7,371 nt of DNA, from contig DASVVJ010000061.1 of assembly GCA_036389955.1 (NCBI GenBank), positions 1 to 7,371 on the forward strand, given 5' to 3'. Each line of letters begins with the position of its first letter. Position 1 is the stretch's first letter. Below the pieces are notes generated by a model that had not been told where the DNA came from, made no database searches, and saw only the letters and a list, made by a program, of their open reading frames with translations. The translations under genes were made by a program, and so were the position numbers. Below, in pieces: positions 1 to 5,943 of the stretch. Source of the stretch: DATHBR01 sp036389955. GTDB taxonomy: Bacteria; Myxococcota; Myxococcia; Myxococcales; Myxococcaceae.

Positions 1-1
1 G

Positions 2-1015
2 GCCCAGCCAGACAAGGACAAGGTCCTCATGCAGGGCTGGATTCAGCGCGACACCGCCGTCGCGTTGTTCGCCCGCTCGGGGTTGGACTTCGAGAAGCTG
101 AAGGCTGAGGCGCGCAAGGCCAGCTTCAAGCCCGTGCTCCTGAAGGGCGTGAGCCTCTCGGCGGACTACGGGCTGACCCATGCGCGCGCCGACAGCCACA
201 ACGTGATTGGCCGCCTGCCGGGAGCGCAGCGCCCCCATGAGTCCATCATGTACGCCGCGCACTGGGATGCCTTCGGCCTCGGGCCAGCGGATGCCTCGGG
301 CGACAAGGTCCGCCACGGCGCCGTGGATGATGCGCTCGGCGTGGCGGGTGTCATCGAGATCGCGCGCGCGTTTCAGAAGGGGCCCAGGCCCGCGCGCTCG
401 ATTGTCTTCGCCGCCTGGACCGCCGAGGAGGCGGGCCTGCTCGGCTCGGAGTACTACGGCTCCCATCCGCTTCAGCCCCTCGAGACCATGGTGGCCAACC
501 TGACCATGGACGTACTGCAGACGGCGGGCCCGGCCCGGGATGTGGTGCTGGTGGGCCATGGCCAGAATGAGTTGGAGGACGCGCTCGCCAAGGCCGCCGC
601 GCGGCAGGGGCGCACCCTCACGCCCGATGCGAAACCAGAGCGGGGCCTGTTCTACCGCGCCGACCACTTCTCACTGGCCAAGCGCGGCGTGCCGGTGTTG
701 CTGCTGATGGGGCTGGGCGGCGGGCATGACCTGGTGAACGGAGGCCGGGAGGCGGGCGACCGCTGGGTGGCCGACTACACCGCGCGCTGCTACCACCAGC
801 CCTGCGACGCGTGGAGCGAGAGCTGGGACCTGCGGGGTGCCGCCCAGGATGTGCAGCTGCTCTATGAGCTCGGCCGCGAACTGGCCTCGTCCGACCGCTG
901 GCCCCAGTGGAAGCCAGGGTCGGAGTTCAAGGAGGTGCGTGAACGGTCCGCGGCCTCCCGTCAGGCGGCAGACCGCACTAAGGCCCCCGGAGGACCGTCA
1001 GCCCCCGGTCCGTGA
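2..1015 (+). CDS. M28 family zinc metallopeptidase, C-terminal part (5' end outside window)
   Basis: This is a co-catalytic zinc peptidase of clan MH (M28, aminopeptidase type), probably exported, that would hydrolyse peptides. The frame is open from base 2, so the ATG at 29 is an internal Met rather than the start. Numbered from that Met, the M28 ligand set is complete: H78 in AAHWDAFG, bridging D100 in GAVDDALG, general base E133 and ligand E134 in FAAWTAEEAGLLGSEYY, D161 in NLTMDVL and H213 in FYRADHFSLAKRGVP. Catalytic competence is therefore expected. Relatives of this subtype are roughly 550 residues long, so about 200 N-terminal residues, including any signal peptide, lie off the left edge. 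The polar C-terminal tail (about residues 295-328) is poorly conserved, and its last 38 bp overlap the convergent lipoprotein gene. The family call is secure; the substrate cannot be read from sequence. Confidence 0.93.
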   Translation, partial: AQPDKDKVLMQGWIQRDTAVALFARSGLDFEKLKAEARKASFKPVLLKGVSLSADYGLTHARADSHNVIGRLPGAQRPHESIMYAAHWDAFGLGPADASGDKVRHGAVDDALGVAGVIEIARAFQKGPRPARSIVFAAWTAEEAGLLGSEYYGSHPLQPLETMVANLTMDVLQTAGPARDVVLVGHGQNELEDALAKAAARQGRTLTPDAKPERGLFYRADHFSLAKRGVPVLLLMGLGGGHDLVNGGREAGDRWVADYTARCYHQPCDAWSESWDLRGAAQDVQLLYELGRELASSDRWPQWKPGSEFKEVRERSAASRQAADRTKAPGGPSAPGP

Positions 1016-2450
1016 GCACCAGCAGCATGCTCGGCGTCACGGTGGGCTCGTAGACGAGTTGCAGCACGCGTTGCCCGGCCACCTCCCGCACCGGCGCCAA
1101 CGTCACGCCGTCCGCCTCCAGCCGCCAGAGGCCGCCGCCATTCGTGCCAATGTAGAGCGCGCCATCATCGGTGGCCTTGAGCGCGAGGATCCGATCCGTC
1201 GGAAGCCCGCCGAGCTTCGACCAGTTGCCCGAGGAACGGGTCTTCGGCGTCATTGCCCAGACGCCGAACTCCGCGCTCCCCAGGTAGTAGCGGCCCGAGG
1301 AGGTCTGCTCGAAGGCGCGCCAGAGATCGTCCGCCGGCAGGCTGTTGAGCGCAGGGTTGAAGCCCTTGAACCGCCAGGGCGTGGGCCCGGCCCAGGTCAG
1401 CTCGCGGTCCCACTCCTCGAGCTTCGGGCTCGGGATGAGCACGCCGACCATCTGCTCGTTCGCCACCAGGATATCTCCATTCGGCGCGATGCCGAGCCCG
1501 TGCATCGGCGGGCACTGGAGCGACTCACCCTTGGTTCCGTCCGGGTTGGTGGTGATGAGGTACCAGCCGGGGTGACGGTGGCTGTTGTACGTGAGCCCCT
1601 GAATGCGCGTCACCCCGTGGTTCGTGGTGATGTAGAGGTCCCCGCGGTACGGGCCCCGCGTCACGCGGGCGCAGTTCAGAACGGTGCGGTCCTCCTCGTA
1701 GTGGAAGTCATTGGTGTTGTGGATGCCAATGCGCTTGCCTGCGTTCGATGCGCCGGTGGTGCGCCAGAGGTGCTCCTCGAGCGCGACGGTGCCATCGGGC
1801 TGGACCCGGACCGCGTCGAGGTCTCCCTTCTGGTACTCCGCATAGCGCTCGGGCGTGTAGTACGGCTCGCCCGGCCCGGGGATGTACGTGCGCTGTGAGA
1901 TGCCCTCCGCCCGCCGCATCTCCGCGGCGCGGTAGCCCACGTACGCCCTCCCAGCCTCCCCGCCACAGATGACGGTCGAGTCGATGGCCAGCGATTGCCA
2001 ACCGAACGGCTGGCTCGCCTGCCCGATGCCCCGGGTCCACGTCGGAGCCGTGTCGCCCGGGCGCAGCACGCCGATGCGGTCTCCGTCGAGCAGCCAGAGG
2101 TTCAGCCCTTCATCAATGCCCACGCTCCGCGGAGTGCCGACGCCAAACTCCCGCGAGTAATCGAGCAGCGCGTCCACGGGCCATGGGCCTGGATCCGGTG
2201 GCGGAGGGGACTCCGATGGCGGAGGAGTCTCCGGTGGCGGAGGAGTCTCCGGCGGAATCCCCGCGTCCGGCGGCACGCCAGCATCCATCGGAGGAACAGG
2301 AGGGTTGTCCGATGGAACTTCGTTTCCCTCCGACGGGCCGGGTTCCTGACTCGCCCGCTGATCAACTGTTCGGGGCTGGTCACCGCAACTGCCCACAAGC
2401 AAAGCCATGACCGCGAGTCCCGCCCCCACCACGCCCATTCGGATGCCCAT
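978..2450 (-). CDS. Lipoprotein with Pro-rich linker and beta-propeller-like domain
   Basis: I place the start at the ATG at 2450, not the upstream in-frame ATG at 2564. A ribosome binding site (GGGGAGG, 6 bases away) and a textbook lipoprotein signal follow directly: MGIRM, a hydrophobic stretch, then VGSC with the lipidated cysteine at residue 22. The product is 490 residues. Residues 37-90 are a Pro/Glu/Ser-rich linker. From about 95 to the end, repeated strand-turn motifs suggest a beta-propeller: SVGIDEGLNLWLLDGDRIGV (109-128), GLGIAPNGDILVANEQ (318-333), WRAFEQTSSGRYYLG (377-391) and ILALKATDDGALYIGTNGGG (421-440). The last resembles Reg_prop/two-component propeller repeats. The protein is probably tethered to the envelope, with the propeller used for binding; no catalytic motif is evident. 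It is divergent from the small lipoprotein gene and convergent with the peptidase. The exact propeller family and ligand are unknown. Confidence 0.85.
   Translation of the reverse strand: MGIRMGVVGAGLAVMALLVGSCGDQPRTVDQRASQEPGPSEGNEVPSDNPPVPPMDAGVPPDAGIPPETPPPPETPPPSESPPPPDPGPWPVDALLDYSREFGVGTPRSVGIDEGLNLWLLDGDRIGVLRPGDTAPTWTRGIGQASQPFGWQSLAIDSTVICGGEAGRAYVGYRAAEMRRAEGISQRTYIPGPGEPYYTPERYAEYQKGDLDAVRVQPDGTVALEEHLWRTTGASNAGKRIGIHNTNDFHYEEDRTVLNCARVTRGPYRGDLYITTNHGVTRIQGLTYNSHRHPGWYLITTNPDGTKGESLQCPPMHGLGIAPNGDILVANEQMVGVLIPSPKLEEWDRELTWAGPTPWRFKGFNPALNSLPADDLWRAFEQTSSGRYYLGSAEFGVWAMTPKTRSSGNWSKLGGLPTDRILALKATDDGALYIGTNGGGLWRLEADGVTLAPVREVAGQRVLQLVYEPTVTPSMLLVLTDRGLTVLRGP
2194..2256. repeat. 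18-bp tandem repeat in the lipoprotein linker
   Basis: About 3.5 imperfect copies of an 18-bp unit (consensus TCCGGTGGCGGAGGAGTC) begin at 2194, 2212, 2230 and 2248. On the minus strand each copy encodes six residues of the PPPETP/PPPSES type in the Pro-rich spacer. Because 18 is a multiple of 3, copy-number change would alter linker length without breaking the frame. Confidence 0.85.
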
Positions 2451-2524
2451 CCACGCCTCCCCTTCGAGGCTGGTCTCATCGCAAATCCCAGGCCGACTCC
2501 ACGGGGCCCGGCGTGGGAAACCCT

Positions 2525-2554
2525 TTGACACGCCATGAGGCTCCCTCGTATTCC
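2525..2554 (+). promoter_or_regulatory. Candidate sigma70-type promoter of the small lipoprotein gene
   Basis: A perfect TTGACA lies at 2525-2530, followed after 18 bp by TATTCC at 2549-2554, which matches only the first three bases of the -10 consensus. It sits in the 112-bp divergent gap (2451-2562) just ahead of the ATG at 2563. No ribosome binding site lies between, so the transcript would be nearly leaderless if this promoter is used. The -35 is good and the -10 is weak. No clear minus-strand promoter was seen in this gap. Confidence 0.3.
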
Positions 2555-2562
2555 GCCGAATC

Positions 2563-2916
2563 ATGAAAAACTAGGTTTCACGGCTTTTCGTTCTGACGCT
2601 GGCATCCACCGCATGCGGAGGCGAGCTGGCCGGGGATGACGGCACGGTGGCGGGGGAGTCGTTCGCCACGCAGGAGCAGACAGCCGCGGTGGACCACTTC
2701 CCCGCGGGCACCAAGTTCCAGCGCCTGGACGTGCCCACGGACACGGGCGTGCCGTCCATCGACATTCCGCTCTGGGTCCAGGACAGCACCGGCCGCTACC
2801 GCCAGCAGTCGGGGACGATGAAGTTCCTCTACGGCTACGTCATCGCCGCCACCGGCACCAAGCGCAACGGGTGGATGGCCTACGACGCGCTCCAGGTCAG
2901 CTCCGGCTGCCCGTGA
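2563..2916 (+). pseudogene. Small lipoprotein gene with in-frame TAG at codon 4
   Basis: Read from the ATG at 2563, the frame gives M-K-N-stop-V-S-R-L-F-V-L-T-L-A-S-T-A-C-G-G-E-L, then continues open to the TGA at 2914-2916. Without the TAG (2572-2574) this is a normal lipoprotein leader: basic start, short hydrophobic stretch and a cysteine followed by GGE. The mature part is about 100 residues, ends YDALQVSSGCP and includes FPAGTKFQRLDVPTD and MKFLYGYVIAATGTKRNGW. I do not recognise a family; the strand-rich, Gly/Trp-containing end could be a small beta fold. A single T-to-A change (TTG to TAG) would explain the stop. No ATG, GTG or TTG follows the TAG before the signal region. The first usable one is GTG at 2647, which would give an 89-residue product without a signal peptide. 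The gene is either a recent pseudogene, a sequencing error, or started in an unusual way. Confidence 0.6.
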
Positions 2917-2928
2917 GCCACCGGGCGC

Positions 2929-3339
2929 TCAGGCCAGCTCGGGCGCCGGAGCGTCCGCCGCTTCCCTCGCCGCCGCCCCATAGCGCCGAAGCTGAGGCGG
3001 CGGGCTTCCCCCCTTCCAGTTCCACTGCTCGCCGCTCCAGAGCTGCTCGCCCCAATTCAGGCGTGCCGCGGCCTCGCGGGCCTTGTCTCCGTGAGCGAGG
3101 AGCGCCCACCCCACCCGGGACTGCCGGGCCTCGCCGCTCTTGAACTTCAGCAGCCGGCGCTGGCCGCGCGCCTCCGCGGTGTCCGCGTCCCAGAGCGGCT
3201 GGTTGTCCAGCTCCGCGCCCTGGTAGTCCACCGCGTTCCGGTCACACCAGGCGAGCACGTCCTTCAACCGGACCAGCCGGGTGCTCTTCGAGAGTTCCGT
3301 GACAGCTTCCACAAGGAGGGCGGCGGTAATGACACGCAT
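2929..3339 (-). CDS. Hypothetical Trp-rich protein, 136 residues
   Basis: I do not recognise this protein. It starts MRVITAALLVEAVTELSKST, lacks a signal peptide or long membrane segment, and is probably cytoplasmic. It has seven tryptophans (31, 50, 78, 96, 101, 106, 108), with a WGEQLWSGEQWNWKG cluster at 96-110. A basic patch (RRLLKFKSGEARQSR, 61-75) and a polar Ala-rich C-terminus are also visible. The length and non-repetitive residue use look like a real gene rather than an antisense shadow, and nothing competes on the other strand. The stop is only 12 bp from the stop of the convergent small lipoprotein gene. No convincing ribosome binding site precedes the ATG (the bases there are G/C runs), so the start is uncertain. 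A PhoB-box-like repeat lies 81 bp upstream and could regulate it. Confidence 0.6.
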   Translation of the reverse strand: MRVITAALLVEAVTELSKSTRLVRLKDVLAWCDRNAVDYQGAELDNQPLWDADTAEARGQRRLLKFKSGEARQSRVGWALLAHGDKAREAAARLNWGEQLWSGEQWNWKGGSPPPQLRRYGAAAREAADAPAPELA

Positions 3340-3419
3340 GGGGGGCCCCAGGGCAGATCGTCAACGGTGACCACCCTACAGACCGGGCCAAGCGCCATGG
3401 CCATGAGGCCGCCATGTCT

Positions 3420-3437
3420 TTGTCATGGTTCTGTCAT
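3420..3437 (+). promoter_or_regulatory. Candidate PhoB box (direct repeat)
   Basis: TTGTCAT-GGTT-CTGTCAT is two 7-bp direct repeats with an 11-bp period. It differs from the classical Pho box half-site (CTGTCAT, 4-bp spacer, CTGTCA[CT]) only in its first base and the spacer composition. As read it points to the plus strand, away from the 136-residue gene whose start is 81 bp to the left on the minus strand; no intact plus-strand gene follows before 4036. It lies 43 bp beyond the 3' end of the histidine kinase remnant. The repeat match is strong; function and target are inference. Confidence 0.4.
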
Positions 3438-3479
3438 GGCGCCGGGGGCCAGAGTCCCAGCGGGCTGACGAGCGGCAGG

Positions 3480-3650
3480 CTACACGGCTGACGCAGGCGG
3501 CTGCTGGGGCTGCCACACCGCGAAGGTGCTGCCCTGCCCCTCCACGCTCTTCACGTCGATGTAGCCTCCATGCTGCTCGACGATCTGCCTGGCGCCGAAG
3601 AGCCCCAGGCCCGTGCCGGGAATGCGTCCCACGACGTTCTCTCCCCACAT
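3480..3650 (-). pseudogene. Histidine kinase remnant: last part of the HATPase domain
   Basis: The minus strand encodes 56 residues from an ATG at 3650: GENVVGRIPGTGLGLFGARQ, then IVEQHGGYIDVKSVEGQGST and FAVWQP, ending at the TAG at 3480-3482. This is the end of a sensor histidine kinase ATPase domain: the G2 box (GTGLGL), the following helix (RQIVEQHGG) and the last strand (S.EGQGSTF.V). The dimerisation/phosphoacceptor helix and the N, G1 and F boxes are missing. The frame closes upstream at a stop (3666-3668), and residues before WGEN no longer fit the usual RRGxN pattern, so the breakpoint is close to 3646-3650. It cannot bind ATP or be phosphorylated by itself. It is too short for most gene callers and is best described as a 5'-truncated pseudogene. 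Confidence 0.85.
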
Positions 3651-3871
3651 GAGCCACGGACAACACTACGGGAGGGGGAGCTCGCGCTGCTTCTCTCTCC
3701 CGGCAGCGAAGACGCCGTGTTGGAGATCGGCGCAACGCCGGTGAGGCAAGGTGTTCGTCTCCCAGCTTCGCGAGGGTGACACGTGACGTACCGCGCGCTG
3801 GGTAACGCTGGTGACGCTCGACCAGGGCGGAAGGCCGCTGCGCGGCTTCGCGAAGCTTGAGCCGCTGACCC

Positions 3872-3914
3872 TACGCATCCACGTGACGCATGGATGGGAT
3901 GTCATCTATGCGTA
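3872..3914. repeat. Nested inverted repeats upstream of the esterase gene
   Basis: The outer arms are TACGCAT (3872-3878) and ATGCGTA (3908-3914), both perfect. Inside them, CATCCA (3876-3881) pairs with TGGATG (3891-3896) around a 9-base loop. The arms overlap at CAT, so the two structures compete rather than stack. The region is 120-160 bp before the esterase start and might be an operator or simply structured spacer. Confidence 0.5.
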
Positions 3915-3976
3915 AGAGAGGGCACTCCTGCGCGAGAGCGCCGCTCCGGAGCAGGCTCTTTCGTATGGGCGGGGGC

Positions 3977-4004
3977 TTGTCAGGACGCGACCTGCTTCAA
4001 AAAT
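3977..4004 (+). promoter_or_regulatory. Candidate promoter of the esterase gene
   Basis: TTGTCA (3977-3982, five of six -35 consensus bases) is followed after 16 bp by AAAAAT (3999-4004, four of six -10 bases). This A-rich patch stands out in very GC-rich surroundings. Transcription would begin near 4011, ahead of the GA-rich GAGGGGGA at 4015-4022 that probably serves as ribosome binding site. Proposed by inspection only. Confidence 0.3.
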
Positions 4005-4035
4005 TGGGCCCAACGAGGGGGACAAGCCCACATCC

Positions 4036-4857
4036 ATGGCTGAGCACATCATCTACCTGCTGGGGCCTTTTCAGGTGCCTGGCCTGGGACAGGAGCGCCA
4101 CGTGCGCGTGTACGCGCCGAACGAAGCGGCGGCGGGTGGCGCGCCGGTGCTGTTCATGTTCGACGGACAGAACATCTTCCACGACGCGCCCTCGTTCTCG
4201 GGCGGTTGGTACGTCCACCACGCGGTGAAGCAACTGGCGGAGCAGGGACTGCCAGCGCCGGTCATCGTGGGGATCGACCACGGCGGCTCCTCGCGGCTCG
4301 ACGAGCTGTCGCCCTTCACCTCGGGCGACAGCGCCGGGCGGGCGGATGAGCTGCTCGCGTGGGTGAAGGGGGAATTGGCGCCTCGAATCGCTCAGGAATT
4401 CAAGGTGCGGATAGACCCGGCGGGCACCGCCGTGGGCGGCTCGTCCATGGGCGGCCTCGCCGCGCTCTACGCGCACTTCCGTCATCCGGACCTGTTCGGC
4501 GCCGCGCTGTGCATGTCGCCGTCCTTCTGGTTCGCGGAGCGGAAGATCTTCGACTACGTCGCCTCGCAGTCCAATCCCTGGACCTCGCGCATCTACATCG
4601 ACGCGGGCGCCAAGGAGGATGGAGGCTCCGTGGTCGCCGACGCCGAGCGGCTGGTCCACCACCTGCGCGGGCGCGGCTGGGACGACACCTCGCTCTGCTG
4701 GATCGCCGACCAGGACGGAACGCACAGCGAGCACGACTGGCGCAAGCGTGCGCCTGCCGCGCTCCAGTTCCTCTTCACCGGAACGCCGGGCCAGCGTCCC
4801 GAGGCACCCGTCACCTCGCCGCTGCCTCCGGGCGAGGCGTCCCCTCCGCCCACGTAG
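4036..4857 (+). CDS. Alpha/beta-hydrolase esterase (esterase D / Fes-like)
   Basis: A 273-residue serine hydrolase of the putative esterase family that includes esterase D, Fes/IroE-type siderophore esterases and COG2819-type proteins. It would cleave an ester bond. Visible features are an N-terminal strand pair (RHVRVYAPNEA), the PVLFMFDGQNIFHD segment (37-50) typical of the family, PAPVIVGIDHGG (73-84), the nucleophile elbow GGSSMGG with Ser137, LFGAALCMSPSFWF (153-166), IYIDAGAKED (186-195), and DGTHSEHDW with the probable catalytic His230. The catalytic acid is not certain; D189 is one candidate. No signal peptide is seen, so it is likely cytoplasmic. The C-terminal 24 residues are Pro-rich and probably disordered. 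A GA-rich site ending about 13 bases before the ATG is a distant ribosome binding site. The gene stands alone between two broken signalling genes and looks intact. The natural substrate is unknown; nothing nearby indicates siderophore biosynthesis. Confidence 0.88.
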   Translation: MAEHIIYLLGPFQVPGLGQERHVRVYAPNEAAAGGAPVLFMFDGQNIFHDAPSFSGGWYVHHAVKQLAEQGLPAPVIVGIDHGGSSRLDELSPFTSGDSAGRADELLAWVKGELAPRIAQEFKVRIDPAGTAVGGSSMGGLAALYAHFRHPDLFGAALCMSPSFWFAERKIFDYVASQSNPWTSRIYIDAGAKEDGGSVVADAERLVHHLRGRGWDDTSLCWIADQDGTHSEHDWRKRAPAALQFLFTGTPGQRPEAPVTSPLPPGEASPPPT

Positions 4858-5008
4858 GCCTGCTCAGGGTCAGTCCGTGCTCCGCCGGGAGTCCGAGGCC
4901 GGCAAGCGCCCAAGCTGCCCTCTCAGCAAGGCAGCGGCAAAGGGGCCTGCGGGCACCCTGCCATCTAATCGTGCTACGGCATTGGCAGTCCCTATCTTTG
5001 GGGTCTGA
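4858..5008. other. 151-bp gap between esterase and CheB remnant
   Basis: No coding similarity is apparent in any plus-strand frame, and the missing upstream half of the CheB domain is not present in a shifted frame. No intrinsic terminator with a T-run follows the esterase stop. A TGA at 5006-5008 sits exactly where CheB similarity begins, marking the probable junction. Confidence 0.5.
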
Positions 5009-5866
5009 AGGGCGAGGATCTTCGTCGCTCCCTCAGCCCGGCACCTCGTCGTCCAGCGGCGAAGAGTCCGTCTGACGACTAGCGAAAAGGAGCACCTCTC
5101 GCGGCTAGCGGCGGACGTGCTCTTCCGGTCCGCCGCACAAGCGTTCGGCGCCCAGAGCATCGGGATCGTCCTCTCCGGGACCGGTCACGATGGGGCTGCA
5201 GGGCTCGCCGCGATCAAGGTGGCCGGAGGCGTCACGCTGGTGCAGACGCCCATGGACGCGCGGTTCCCGATGATGCCGATGAATGCACTCGCCGCGGTGG
5301 CGCCCGATGCCTGCGTCCCCGCGGAGCAGCTCGGCCCCTTGGTGGATCGCTTCGCGCGCGAGCGGGCCCCGGCGGTCCCTGGCACGGGGAGGGCGATGGC
5401 GTCCCCCGGCGGACGGCGCCCACGCCGTCTCTCCCTCCGGAACCTCCGGGTCTTCGTCGCCGAGGACGAGTACCTCATTGCAGCCGAACTCGTCGGCATG
5501 CTCCGTGAACTCGGGTGCAGCGCCGCCGGCCCCGTGCCGGACGTGGCCGCCGGCCTGCGGCTGCTGGAGCGGGAGCATGGCCAGCTCGACTGCGCCGTGC
5601 TGGACGTCGACCTTCGAGGTGAGACGGCGTTACCGCTTGCTTCGGCGCTTCAGAAGCAGGGCGTGCCGCTCGTCTTCGCGACAGGGTGTGGTCGTGGGAC
5701 AGGCGGAGATCGCCCACGATGCGCGGAGGCCAGCCGGCCAGGGAACAAGGTCAGCCCTTCCCTCACTGGGCCATCCGCGCGAACCCCATCAGGATCGAAT
5801 CAGCTGGAGTCTATCGCCTGTGGAGGCGCTGAAGCCGGCGCAGGCCGCCTTGCATGTCAGCCATGA
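5009..5866 (+). pseudogene. CheB methylesterase-receiver fusion remnant, truncated at 5' end and within the receiver
   Basis: Directly after a TGA at 5006-5008 the frame reads RARIFVAPSARHLVVQRRRV, then SRLAADVLFRSAAQAFG and IGIVLSGTGHDGAAGL. This is the C-terminal half of a CheB glutamate methylesterase domain, keeping the catalytic Asp (GHDGAAG). The part with the catalytic Ser and His is absent. Homology starts before any ATG, GTG or TTG; the first is GTG at 5117, in the middle of the domain. Numbered from that GTG, a short linker (about 85-108) leads to a receiver domain: acidic pair E116/D117 (VFVAEDEYL), phosphoacceptor D163 (AVLDVDLRGE) and switch Thr189 (FATG). After about base 5690 the receiver signature stops. 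The GYG and KPF segments and the conserved Lys are missing, and the frame runs on as unrelated sequence to the TGA at 5864-5866. Canonical chemotaxis CheB has the receiver first, so this is the reversed-order type. It is almost certainly non-functional. Confidence 0.8.
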
Positions 5867-5930
5867 TGGAAGCCGCCCGAAGACGCGCGGACGGCGGGTC
5901 TGGCGATTGAAGTTCAGACGTAGGAAGAAG

Positions 5931-5935
5931 AGGAG
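5931..5935 (+). promoter_or_regulatory. Ribosome binding site of the aldo/keto reductase
   Basis: AGGAG lies 8 bases before the ATG at 5944, inside a purine-rich run (GGAAGAAGAGGAG). It is the clearest plus-strand ribosome binding site in the window and fixes the start. No convincing promoter was identified in the 77 bp between the stop of the CheB-receiver remnant and this gene. Confidence 0.8.
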
Positions 5936-5943
5936 TTCACGAC

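Larger units (their letters stand above)
3651..4035. other. 385-bp stretch without a convincing gene
   Basis: No family-recognisable coding region was found on either strand. In the plus frame opening after the stop at 3784-3786 there is a 42-codon tail up to the TAA at 3913-3915, reading ...VTLVTLDQGGRPLRGFAKLE and LTLRIHVTHGWDVIYA. It has protein-like composition and may be the end of a decayed gene, but I cannot name it. A perfect 12-bp palindrome, GCTTCGCGAAGC, occurs at 3845-3856, and a nested inverted repeat at 3872-3914. The last 60 bp hold a candidate promoter for the esterase. Confidence 0.5.

Noticed and set aside
837..1898. Long plus-strand open frame (353 codons) opposite the lipoprotein gene
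   Set aside because: Arg/Pro/Ala-rich antisense translation without motifs; it is a shadow of GC-rich third positions in the lipoprotein and peptidase genes.
2451..2564. Upstream ATG (2564) as start of the large lipoprotein
   Set aside because: The 38 extra residues are polar and would bury the signal peptide; the ATG at 2450 has a strong ribosome binding site and leads straight into the lipobox.
3997..4734. Minus-strand 245-codon open frame opposite the esterase
   Set aside because: Antisense of a clear alpha/beta hydrolase; composition is Arg/Val/Gly-biased with no family signature.
4985..5005. Sigma54-type promoter (TTGGCA ... TTTGG) before the CheB remnant
   Set aside because: The conserved GG and GC elements do not have the required 10-bp separation; CT occurs where GC should be.
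3651..5008. Transposon or IS carrying the esterase
   Set aside because: No terminal inverted repeats, target-site duplication or transposase could be found at or near the two breakpoints.
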